Below, in pieces: positions 29,822-38,061 of a stretch of 64,000 nucleotides of DNA; position 1 is the stretch's first letter, and the number at the start of each line of letters is the position of its first letter. Where the stretch lies: NCBI GenBank assembly GCA_015478665.1, contig JADMII010000003.1, forward strand, positions 62,001-126,000, in the 5' to 3' direction. Position numbers and translations under genes: made by a program. The notes below the pieces were generated by a model, which saw only the letters and a list, made by a program, of their open reading frames with translations, had not been told where the DNA came from and made no database searches. This stretch comes from Dehalococcoidia bacterium (GTDB lineage: Bacteria; Chloroflexota; Dehalococcoidia; DSTF01; JACRBR01).

Positions 29822-31072
29822 ACGCGCGTCTCCCTCGCGTGTGGCGCCTTCCCGGTAGACGAGCGGCTGCTCGATAGCCCGAGGAGCGCAGTCTACAGCA
29901 GGCAACGTGTTTGAGTGCGCGCCGCCGCGATCCGGGCCGGTGGTGAGGTAGAAGGCCGCGGACCAGAGGCCGCCGGCGCGGCGGTGGCGGCCGGCGGGCT
30001 CCGATCGCCGCGACGGCTGCGGCGATGCCGACGGACGCCGCGTTGCGCGCGGGGTGTCGGCGGGTGGCTGCGCGGCGACGGACGCAACACGGCGCTTCGG
30101 CAGGGCGTCGGAGGAACGCGGAGCGATGCGCAGCGGCGGCGGGAGCGGCGGGCCAACAACGGCCAGCCGCGTCGCGGGGGCCGGCGGCGCTTCCGTCGGC
30201 GGCGCCTGTGCACTCAGCACCGCCGCTTCATCGAGCAGCTGATCGGCATCCGGACCGTCGTCGTCGCGGTCAAGGTCGTCGCCACCAGGTTCGACGGCAG
30301 ACGCTTGCGTCGTCGCTTGAGCGGCGACGAGAGCGCCGGACATGTCGACGAACGCGGTGACGAGGTCCGGGTCGAAGGCCCGCGAGGCTTCGGCGGCGAG
30401 CTGGGCAACGGCATCCTCGTGTGAAAGCGCGGCGCGGTGGGCGGCGCGCGAGCGCAGGGTGACGTAGGCATCGGCGATGGCGATGATGCGGGCGAACGGC
30501 GCGACGGCGATGCGCGCGCGGGCGCCAGCCCCGGCACCGTCCCAGCGCTCGTGGTGCTGCGCGATCCCGTCGAGAGTGGTATCGGGCAGCGCCGCATCGC
30601 GCAGGATGCGTACGCCGTACTCGGGATGGCGTGCGACCTGGTGCCGCCACTCGCGCTCCTCGAGACGGCGCGGCTCATCGATGAGGAAGCGGCGGAGCGC
30701 TGCATAGCCGATGTCCATCAGGGCGGCGGCAATGGCGAGCGGGCGCACTTCGGACCGGGGCAGGCCGGCCGCCTGGGCGATGATGATGCAGAGCTCCATT
30801 GTCTTGATCGGGTGCACGTACTCGTGGCCGAGCTGGCTTTCGGCGCCGGCGATGTCGACGGGGGCATTCGGCGAGTCGTAGGCGCGGTCGACGAGCGCGT
30901 CGACCGCGGCGAGGAGCGGACGCACGGCGTCGCGGCGGAGGGGCTGATCGAGGTCCGGGTGCGTCCGGATGACGTCTTCGAGGGCGCGCATGGCCATGGC
31001 TTCCTGGAGCGGCGGGAAGCGCAGAGCTGGCGTCGCTTCGGGCATGCGGGCGTGCGTGGCATCACGAGGCAT
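29804..31072 (-). CDS. HD-GYP-related protein with degenerate catalytic motif and long low-complexity C-terminus
   Basis: GHEYVHPIKTMELCIIIAQAAGLPRSEVRPLAIAAALMDIGYAALRR...VARHPEYGVRILRDAALP...IAQHHERWDGAGAGARARIAVAPFARIIAIADAYVTLRS; expected HD reads MD and the GYP is missing. Confidence 0.75.
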   Translation of the reverse strand: MPRDATHARMPEATPALRFPPLQEAMAMRALEDVIRTHPDLDQPLRRDAVRPLLAAVDALVDRAYDSPNAPVDIAGAESQLGHEYVHPIKTMELCIIIAQAAGLPRSEVRPLAIAAALMDIGYAALRRFLIDEPRRLEEREWRHQVARHPEYGVRILRDAALPDTTLDGIAQHHERWDGAGAGARARIAVAPFARIIAIADAYVTLRSRAAHRAALSHEDAVAQLAAEASRAFDPDLVTAFVDMSGALVAAQATTQASAVEPGGDDLDRDDDGPDADQLLDEAAVLSAQAPPTEAPPAPATRLAVVGPPLPPPLRIAPRSSDALPKRRVASVAAQPPADTPRATRRPSASPQPSRRSEPAGRHRRAGGLWSAAFYLTTGPDRGGAHSNTLPAVDCAPRAIEQPLVYREGATREGDARLHEVR

Positions 31073-31190
31073 CGTCGGCTCCCGGGACCTCTCGCCGCGA
31101 TGAACCGTATTTGGCGCCGTCGGCGCCGACGTGTTCGTCGCCTCGGCGGTCTTGGGCTCTGATATCAATATCGGACGGAAGCGCCAATCG

Positions 31191-31251
31191 CGCAGACATG
31201 GGGGAAACCGCAGGGGGACGCAGTCGAGGGGTGATGGAGGTCAGACGCCGG
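31191..31251. repeat. Dispersed intergenic repeat block
   Basis: CGCAGACATGGGGGAAACCGCAGGGGGACGCAGTCGAGGGGTGATGGAGGTCAGACGCCGG; shares GGGGGAAACCGCA and GTGATGGAGGTC with 40282-40416. Confidence 0.55.
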
Positions 31252-31351
31252 GAACCGGCCTTGCGGGCCGCGTTCGCCTCTTGCGATCCGCTATGATCGC
31301 CGTAGTCCAACATGCGGCGCCGGCGACGCCGGACAAGCGGGGAGAGGTGCG

Positions 31352-31603
31352 ATGACGGTACGCGGCTACGTGCTCATCGAGGCGGAGGTCGGCAAGGCGC
31401 GCGCCGTCGGCGAGGCGGTGCAGGAGCTGGCGCACCACGATGCCCGCGTCGTCGCCGTCGACACCGTGACGGGCCCCTTCGACGTCATCGTCCGGCTCGA
31501 AGCCGACGACCTCGACAAGCTCGGCAACGCGATCACCGAGGGCATCCAGCGCGTGGAAGGCGTCCAGCGCACGACGACCTGCCTGGCGGTGAAGCTCGGC
31601 TGA
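31352..31603 (+). CDS. Stand-alone Lrp/AsnC ligand-binding (RAM) domain protein
   Basis: MTVRGYVLIEAEVGKARAVGEAVQELAHHDARVVAVDTVTGPFDVIVRLEADDLDKLGNAITEGIQRVEGVQRTTTCLAV. Confidence 0.9.
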   Translation: MTVRGYVLIEAEVGKARAVGEAVQELAHHDARVVAVDTVTGPFDVIVRLEADDLDKLGNAITEGIQRVEGVQRTTTCLAVKLG

Positions 31604-31610
31604 CGCCGAG

Positions 31611-31678
31611 AGCAGACAAACAGACAACGGCCCAACAGAAGCGCGTTATCCGAACGCTGTCGTCTGTTGTCTGTCGTC
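31611..31678. terminator. Possible inverted-repeat between convergent genes (ACAGACAAC / GTTGTCTGT)
   Basis: AACAGACAACGG on the left pairs with TCTGTTGTCTGTCG on the right, between the RAM gene (+) and the DUF3108 gene (-). Confidence 0.3.
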
Positions 31679-31736
31679 GGTAGGTGTTGTGTTGTCTGGC
31701 GCGAAGCAGATCAAGACGCGCACACGACAGCGCCCG

Positions 31737-32531
31737 TTAGCCGCCCGAGCCCTGGAGCACGAAGCTCTGCCCCTGGTTGTTGACGTACTGCAGCAGCCGG
31801 CGGTCGGGCGTCGTTGCGAACCAGGCCTGCTGCCGGCTGCGCTCCGAGGCGACCTCGACGCGCCAGGCGTTGAACGTGCCCGCAGGCACCGTCACCTTCT
31901 CCTGGCCGGTCACCGTCAGCGTCACCAGGTGCGTGTCGCGGCGGCCGGCGGTGACCGTCGTGTACGTCACCTGCGCGCCCTTCCTGAAGTCGATCGTCCT
32001 CCAGATGAAGAGCGACTCGTCGTTGTCGTACGAGTGGTCGGGCAGGCACAACGGATTGCTGCGCACGCTGTCCGGCTTCGCCGCGCCGGGCGGGCTAAAG
32101 ACCGACTGCTTGATCTTCGCCTGGCGCTTCGACGAGCACTGGTCGGCGCTCACGTCCGTGTACGTCACCTCGAGCAGCGTCTTCTGCTTGCTGTCGATGA
32201 TCGTGCGCGTCGCGCTCTTCGGCTTCAGCGTCGACGCATCGGCCGTGATGACGGAGATGTCGCTGTTGACTCCGCTCGGCGCCTTCGTCGCCTGCGTCAG
32301 CACGAAGCCGGCCTCCGTGCGCTCGATGGAGAGCGTCGTTGTGCCCTGGACGGTGTTGTTCTGCTTGAGCTCGTAGGCCAGCGATTCGGGCGCCGACCAC
32401 GGGACGCCGGTGACGATGTCCATCGTCGTCACCGTGGGCGCCTTCGCGTTGCAGGACGCCGTCAGCACGAGGCCGCCGACGAGGAGCACGAAGACGACCA
32501 CGCCCAGCGCCACGACGGGCCATCTCTTCAT
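31737..32531 (-). CDS. DUF3108-like exported protein
   Basis: TM/lipobox-like N-term KRWPVVALGVVVFVLLVGGLVLTASC; APESLAYELKQNNTVQGTTTLSIERTEAGFVLTQ..., VTVPAGTFNAWRVEVASERSRQQAWFATTPDRRLLQY. Confidence 0.7.
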   Translation of the reverse strand: MKRWPVVALGVVVFVLLVGGLVLTASCNAKAPTVTTMDIVTGVPWSAPESLAYELKQNNTVQGTTTLSIERTEAGFVLTQATKAPSGVNSDISVITADASTLKPKSATRTIIDSKQKTLLEVTYTDVSADQCSSKRQAKIKQSVFSPPGAAKPDSVRSNPLCLPDHSYDNDESLFIWRTIDFRKGAQVTYTTVTAGRRDTHLVTLTVTGQEKVTVPAGTFNAWRVEVASERSRQQAWFATTPDRRLLQYVNNQGQSFVLQGSGG

Positions 32532-33571
32532 ACCCGTGACGCCGCGAGATCCCGCACGCGCGCCAGCACGTCGTCGATGTCGGCGCGGTCGATGCCATCG
32601 TGCGTGACCATGCGCATGGTGCGCTCGCCGTACACCGACGCGAGCACGCCGGCGGCCTGCAGCGCGCGGGCGAACTCCTGCCAGTCGCCGCGCACGCGGA
32701 AGATGACGATGTTCGTCTCGATGCGCAGCGGGTCGAGCTCGACCATCGGCAGCTGCGCCAGGCCGCGCGCGAGCTGGCGCGCGTGCTCGTGATCCTCTGC
32801 CAGGCGCCCCACCATGTGTTCGAGCGCGTAGACGCCGGCCGCGGCGATCACGCCCGCCTGCCGCATGCCGCCGCCGAGCATCTTCCGCACCTTGCGCGCG
32901 CGCGCAATGAAGCCGGCGTCGCCACACAGCACCGAGCCGACGGGCGCGCCCAGCCCCTTCGAGAGGCAGAAGCCGATGCTGTCGGCAGGCGCAGCAAGCG
33001 TCGCCACCGGCAGGCCCTGTGCGACGGCGGCGTTGAAGATGCGCGCGCCATCGATGTGGACGCGGACGCCGCGCTCGTGCGCGAGGGCGGCCAGCTCCTC
33101 GACGTGCTCCTGGGCGATGACGGCGCCGCCGCAGCGGTTCTGCGTATTCTCGAGGCAGAGCAGCGCCGTGCGGGGGAAGTGGACGTTCTCGCCGCGGATC
33201 AACGACCGCACCTCTGCGGGGTCGAAGCGGCCGCGGGCGTCGTTCGTCGCGGCGCGCAGTTGCACGCCGGCGACCGCGGCGGCGCTCGCGACCTCGTAGT
33301 GCAGGATGTGCGACTCGCCGCCGACGATCGCTTCGTCGCCGCGGTCGCAGTGCGTCATGATGGCGACGAGGTTCGACATCGTGCCGCTGGTCACGAAGAG
33401 GGCCGCTTCCTTGCCCGTGCGCTCAGCCGCCGTCTCCTCGAGCTGGATGACGGTTGGGTCTTCGCCCAGCACGTCGTCGCCGACGGGCGCCTCGGCGATC
33501 GCACGACGCATCGCCTCGGAGGGCAGCGTGACCGTGTCCGAACGCAGGTCGATGACGCGCCGCTCAGGCAT
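32528..33571 (-). CDS. ltaE: Low-specificity L-threonine aldolase
   Basis: VIDLRSDTVTLPSEAMRRAIAEAPVGDDVLGEDPTVIQLEE, FVTSGTMSNLVAIMTH, VHIDGARIFNAAVAQG, SIGFCLSKGLGAPVGSVLCG. Confidence 0.95.
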   Translation of the reverse strand: MPERRVIDLRSDTVTLPSEAMRRAIAEAPVGDDVLGEDPTVIQLEETAAERTGKEAALFVTSGTMSNLVAIMTHCDRGDEAIVGGESHILHYEVASAAAVAGVQLRAATNDARGRFDPAEVRSLIRGENVHFPRTALLCLENTQNRCGGAVIAQEHVEELAALAHERGVRVHIDGARIFNAAVAQGLPVATLAAPADSIGFCLSKGLGAPVGSVLCGDAGFIARARKVRKMLGGGMRQAGVIAAAGVYALEHMVGRLAEDHEHARQLARGLAQLPMVELDPLRIETNIVIFRVRGDWQEFARALQAAGVLASVYGERTMRMVTHDGIDRADIDDVLARVRDLAASRV

Positions 33572-34016
33572 GATCGGCCTGCCACAGCGTCTGGAACCCC
33601 TCGGCGCCGCGGATCGCCGCGATCTCGACGAGCCGCTCCTCCTCGACGATCTCGGCGAACGCCGCATCGCAGTGACCGGCGGTGCCCGACCAGCCGAGCG
33701 CGACGAGCCGGCGCGCCAGGTGATCCCAGATTCCACAGGTGGCCATCGAGCGGCAGTGGCGCGGCCAGTGGAAGGTGAGGATGCGGTCCGGCACGTGGAA
33801 GCGCGGCCGCAGCACCTTGAGGCTGCGAAAGCGCTCTTCGGCCGATGCCGCCGCCGGCACGACCTTGATCATTGGCCCTTCGTCGTCGCTCGTGCGGGCG
33901 TCGACGAGCAGGCGGCGACTGGTGATCGAGAATCGGATCACGAGGACATCGGCGGCGTCGATCACGCGGCGGATCTCATCGAGGTCGATCCCGAAGTCAG
34001 CATTCACGTGGGTCAT
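33564..34016 (-). CDS. Conserved-looking hypothetical protein
   Basis: MTHVNADFGIDLDEIRRVIDAADVLVIRFSITSRRLLVDARTSDDEGPMIKVVPAAASAEERFRSLKVLRPRF...; overlaps ltaE start. Confidence 0.75.
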   Translation of the reverse strand: MTHVNADFGIDLDEIRRVIDAADVLVIRFSITSRRLLVDARTSDDEGPMIKVVPAAASAEERFRSLKVLRPRFHVPDRILTFHWPRHCRSMATCGIWDHLARRLVALGWSGTAGHCDAAFAEIVEEERLVEIAAIRGAEGFQTLWQADHA

Positions 34017-34266
34017 TGTCGCAAGGCAGATTCGGGCGGGCAAGCATGGCGCAGGCGGCCGGCGTGACGACGGACCCTGAGCGCCGATGGAGCGCGGCCG
34101 CGCCCGAATCGGCAGCCGCCAGGCGCCAGTTGGCTGCCCGCCCTCCTCAGATCCCAGTCCAGGCGGCCCAGTACAGGGGGCGCGCACCTGAAAGGTTGAC
34201 CCGCGCCGTGCCGATATTGAGCTTAGACATCCCAGCCCGCCGGTTTCATGCGCTCCAGGGGTATGC

Positions 34267-35616
34267 GTGGTCAGCGAGAGTCATCCTTCCGGCCGTCCTG
34301 TCCTTACGCTCGATGAACTCGCCCGGCCACTCACTCACCGGCCGGAGCGGCTGCATGCGCTCACGGCGTCGGAGCTCGCCGTCGCCTTCAGCCTGGGCCT
34401 TGACCTGGCCGAAGGGAAGGCGGTGGGGCACGCCCAGCGCGTCTGTTACATCGCCACGCTCCTCGCCGACGCCCTGGCGCTCGATGCGCCAGCCCGCAAC
34501 GCCGTCTACTTCGGCGCCCTCCTGCACGACGTCGGCGTCACCCTGGCCGCGTCAGATATCTGCCGCGTCGCGGGCATCGACGAGGACACGATCTTCGGCC
34601 CGGCGCCGCTGAAGTCCGTCGAGGAGCTGCGCGCCGACCTCACCTTCGCCGACCTCTCGGCCGTCGTCGATGCGGTGCAGCAACACAGCCTGCTCGGTGC
34701 CGAGACGCTGCGGGCGCTCGATCTGCCCGACGAGGTCGCGGCCGGGGTCGCCGCCCACCACGAGCGATGGGACGGCTTCGGCTTCCCGGCCGGCACGGCG
34801 GGCGAGGCGATCCCGCTCGAAGCCCGCGTCATCGCCGTCGCCGACACGGCAGAGTCGCTGATCGCCGCCGAATCGAGCTCGCTCGCCGCTCGTCGCCGAC
34901 TCGCCCCGGCGATCGGCCGCTACGTCGCCGTGACGCTCGACCCGGCAGTCGTCGCCCGGCTGCTCGAGCTCGGCCAGTCGGACGAGTTCTGGCTGGGGCT
35001 CTATGCCGAAGACATGCCGGACACCCTCCACAGCTTGCGACCGCCGGCAGACTCCCGCAAGAGCCGCAAGCGCGTGCTGCGCTTCGCCGAGGTCTTCGCC
35101 GACATCGCCGACGCCAAGGGCGGGCACACCGTCGGCCACTCCCGGCGCACGGCGGACGGCGCACAGAAGCTGGCGGAGGCGCTCGCGCTCGATGCCGGGC
35201 ACGTCGAGATGATCCGCATCGCCGCGCTGCTGCATGACATCGGCCTGCTCGGCGTGCCGGCGCGGATCATGTCGAAGCCGGACATCCTTTCGGTCACGGA
35301 GATGCAGGTGATGCGCCAGCACCCGGCAAACTCCGAGATGGTGCTGCAGGCGCTCAACGGCTTCGAGGAGATCGCCTTCTGGGTCGCCCGTCACCACGAG
35401 CGGCCCGACGGGAAGGGCTATCCCGAGATGCTCACAGGCGATGAGTTGCCGCTCGAATCGCGCATCCTCGCCGTCGCCGACGTCTACTCCGCGCTGACCG
35501 CCGAACGCGCGCATCGCGGCGCGCTCCTCCCGGCCGACGCGACGCGGATCCTGCTCGGCGCCGCCGGCACGCAGCTCGACCCGGAGCTCGTGCGGACGTT
35601 CATCGCCGCGCTGTAG
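34267..35616 (+). CDS. Tandem HD-GYP domain protein
   Basis: Domain 1: GHAQRVCYIATLLADALALDAPARNAVYFGALLHDVG...AHHERWDGFGFPAG; domain 2: GHSRRTADGAQKLAEALAL...IAALLHDIGLLGVPARIMSKPD...RQHPANSEMVLQ...ARHHERPDGKGYPEML; GTG start. Confidence 0.93.
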   Translation: MVSESHPSGRPVLTLDELARPLTHRPERLHALTASELAVAFSLGLDLAEGKAVGHAQRVCYIATLLADALALDAPARNAVYFGALLHDVGVTLAASDICRVAGIDEDTIFGPAPLKSVEELRADLTFADLSAVVDAVQQHSLLGAETLRALDLPDEVAAGVAAHHERWDGFGFPAGTAGEAIPLEARVIAVADTAESLIAAESSSLAARRRLAPAIGRYVAVTLDPAVVARLLELGQSDEFWLGLYAEDMPDTLHSLRPPADSRKSRKRVLRFAEVFADIADAKGGHTVGHSRRTADGAQKLAEALALDAGHVEMIRIAALLHDIGLLGVPARIMSKPDILSVTEMQVMRQHPANSEMVLQALNGFEEIAFWVARHHERPDGKGYPEMLTGDELPLESRILAVADVYSALTAERAHRGALLPADATRILLGAAGTQLDPELVRTFIAAL

Positions 35617-35743
35617 TCAGCGCCGCACGGCTGTCGCCGACCGCGCTGCAGACGGAAGTCTGCCGGCGCTCCCGCCGGCGTGACGCCGCTTGACAGGCTG
35701 CTGTACGATCATCATCTACAGGCATACGACGCGAGGTGCACAG

Positions 35744-36034
35744 ATGGCCACCTACATCATGCTCAGCACGCTGACCGACGAAGGGCGCAAGACGCTCAAG
35801 GAACGCCCGGAGCGCCTCCAGGAGGTGAACCGCGAGCTCGAGGCGATGGGGGCGCGCGTCACGCAGCAGTTCGCCGTGCTCGGCGGCTACGACTTCGTGA
35901 ACATCATCGACGCGCCCGACAACGAGACGGTCGCCCGCATCTCCGTCGAGCTCGGCGCCCGCGGCACGGTGCAGTTGACGACGCTGGCCGCGATCCCGGT
36001 CGAAGCCTTCACACAGATGCTGAAGTCGCGCTGA
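35744..36034 (+). CDS. GYD domain protein
   Basis: MATYIMLSTLTDEGRKTLKERPERLQEVNRELEAMGARVTQQFAVLGGYDFVNIIDAPDNETVARISVELGARGTVQLTTLAAIPVEAF. Confidence 0.93.
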   Translation: MATYIMLSTLTDEGRKTLKERPERLQEVNRELEAMGARVTQQFAVLGGYDFVNIIDAPDNETVARISVELGARGTVQLTTLAAIPVEAFTQMLKSR

Positions 36035-36044
36035 GGGGCGGATC

Positions 36045-37049
36045 GTGGCGACCTACGTCGTCCTCACGAAGCTCACCAGCGCCGGACGCAAGTCGGTCAA
36101 CGAGGACCCCGGCCGGCTCGCCGTCGTCCGCGCCCAGGCGGAGCGCTGCGGCGTGCAGGTGCGGCAGCAGTACGCGACGCTCGGCGCCTACGACTTCGTC
36201 ACCGTCATCGAGGCGCCGGACAACGCCGCCGTCAGCCGCGTATCGGCGGAGATCAGCGCCATCGGCACGACCGTGCTGGCGGCGCTCCCGGCGATCGGCC
36301 TGCAGCGCTTCACCGAGCTGCTGCAGATCCAGCCCTATCGGACGGAGCCGCATCGGTGGCAGACGGCGCCGTGGGCGCGGCTGCTGCGGCGGGCCGGCCG
36401 CTACTTCGTCTCGACGCGCTACGTGCGGCGCTACTGCCGCCCGTTCGAGATCGAGGGCGGCGAGCAGCTTCGGGACTTCCGCGGCCCGGCGATCGTCATC
36501 GCCAACCACAGCTCGCACTTCGATACGCCGGCGGTGCTCTCGGCGCTGCCGGAGCGGATCACGGGGAAGATCCTCATCGCGGCGGCGGCGGACAAGTTCT
36601 ACGCCAGCCGCAAGAAGCGCACCTGGTGGTACTCGCTCTTTCACGGCACGTTCCCCGTCGCGCGCGGCGGCGGCACGAAGCAGCTCGAGTATCCGCTGTC
36701 GCTGCTTCGCGGCGGCTGGTCGATCCTCATCTACCCGGAGGGCGGCCGCTCCCGCTCCGGCCAGGTGCAGCGCTTCCGCCACGGCGTCGCCATCATGGCG
36801 ATGCGGGCGCGCTGCCCGGTTATCCCGGTGTACATCGAGGGCCTGCGCGACGTCATGCCGAAGGGGCAGCGCACGCCACGGCCGGCGGCCGTCAGCGCCC
36901 GCATCGGCCCGCCGGTCTCGCTCGCAGGGGTCGCGTCGATCCCGGAAGGGACGGCGCTGCTCGAGAACGCCCTGCGCACGCTCGCCGGCCTGCCGCCGCA
37001 TCACGCCGCCGCCCCGTCGGCGGAGCCGGCGCTGGCGTCAGGCGGGTAG
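36045..37049 (+). CDS. GYD domain fused to 1-acylglycerol-3-phosphate acyltransferase (PlsC) domain
   Basis: N-term MATYVVLTKLTSAGRKSVNEDPGRLAVVRAQAERCGVQVRQQYATLGAYDFVTVIEAPDN...; C-term AIVIANHSSHFDTPAVLSALP (Hx4D), ILIYPEGGRSRSGQVQRFRHGVAIMAMRARCPVIPVYIEG. GTG start. Confidence 0.92.
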   Translation: MATYVVLTKLTSAGRKSVNEDPGRLAVVRAQAERCGVQVRQQYATLGAYDFVTVIEAPDNAAVSRVSAEISAIGTTVLAALPAIGLQRFTELLQIQPYRTEPHRWQTAPWARLLRRAGRYFVSTRYVRRYCRPFEIEGGEQLRDFRGPAIVIANHSSHFDTPAVLSALPERITGKILIAAAADKFYASRKKRTWWYSLFHGTFPVARGGGTKQLEYPLSLLRGGWSILIYPEGGRSRSGQVQRFRHGVAIMAMRARCPVIPVYIEGLRDVMPKGQRTPRPAAVSARIGPPVSLAGVASIPEGTALLENALRTLAGLPPHHAAAPSAEPALASGG

Positions 37050-37153
37050 CGCGACGACTGCCGGCACCTGCGTCGGGCGCCGGCGAGCGACGAGGCGTGC
37101 GCCTTACGCGACAAGCGTGGGAGCCGGGACGAGCCCTCCTCGCACCACCGACC

Positions 37154-37903
37154 TCACTGCCATCCCTTGCGCGCGCCCGTGACCATCTCCAGCGGACCTG
37201 CCGGCCAGTTGTAGCCGAGGCGCATCACGGTGTTGATGTCCTCCGCCGATGCGACACCCTCATCGAGCACCTTCCGCGCCTCCGCCACCATCGCGAAGTA
37301 GATGCGGTTGCCGACGAAGCCGTACTTCCCCGGCGCGTCCTTCACGCGCGCGGTCGTCTTCCCGAGCCTCTCGCCCAGCGCTTCCATCGTCGCGACCGTC
37401 TCGGCCGACGTCTCCGGCGCGTAGATCACCTCGACGATCTTCATGATGAAGGCGGGGCTGAACCAGTGGAACCCGACGAATCGGTCCTTGCGAGCGACGG
37501 CGCGGTTGAGGTCCGAGATGGCGAACCCCGAGGTGTTCGAGGCGAAGATCGCCTCCTTCTTCACGATGTCATCAAGTTCGGCGAAGACGCCCTTCTTGAG
37601 GTCCAGGTTCTCCGGGACGGCCTCCACGATCAGGTCGCATTCGCGCAGGTCGGCGACGTCCCTCGTGAACGAGAAGCGCGCGACTGTGGCCTCGTAGTCC
37701 GCCGGCGACATCTTGCCGCGCTCGACGGACCCCTTGAGTCCGAAGCGGCCGTCCACCATCGACTGCCGCGTCTTCTCGATCAGGTCGTCGTTCAGGTCGC
37801 GGACGATCGTGGTGAAGCCATGGGCCGCGAACGTCTGCGCGATGCCGCCGCCCATGACGCCGCCGCCCATGACGCCGACCAGCCTGATGTCATCGATGCC
37901 CAT
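37154..37903 (-). CDS. 3-hydroxyacyl-CoA (3-hydroxybutyryl-CoA) dehydrogenase
   Basis: IRLVGVMGGGVMGGGIAQTFAAHGFTTIVRDLND, CDLIVEAVPENLDLKKGVFAELDDIV, FASNTSGFAISDL, FVGFHWFSPAFIMKIVEVI, GFVGNRI. Confidence 0.9.
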   Translation of the reverse strand: MGIDDIRLVGVMGGGVMGGGIAQTFAAHGFTTIVRDLNDDLIEKTRQSMVDGRFGLKGSVERGKMSPADYEATVARFSFTRDVADLRECDLIVEAVPENLDLKKGVFAELDDIVKKEAIFASNTSGFAISDLNRAVARKDRFVGFHWFSPAFIMKIVEVIYAPETSAETVATMEALGERLGKTTARVKDAPGKYGFVGNRIYFAMVAEARKVLDEGVASAEDINTVMRLGYNWPAGPLEMVTGARKGWQ

Positions 37904-38061
37904 CTCGTCCGCCCTCCTGAATGCGACCTGTTGATGTGAGGATCGTAGGAGAGGCGAATTGGTGTGTCCACTGCGGCGCTGACGGTCGATGGCCGGTGCG
38001 GACGCTCGTCGGCGCCATGGCGCGCGTACTGCGACTCGTGGCTGGCCGATAGAGTGGTGGC

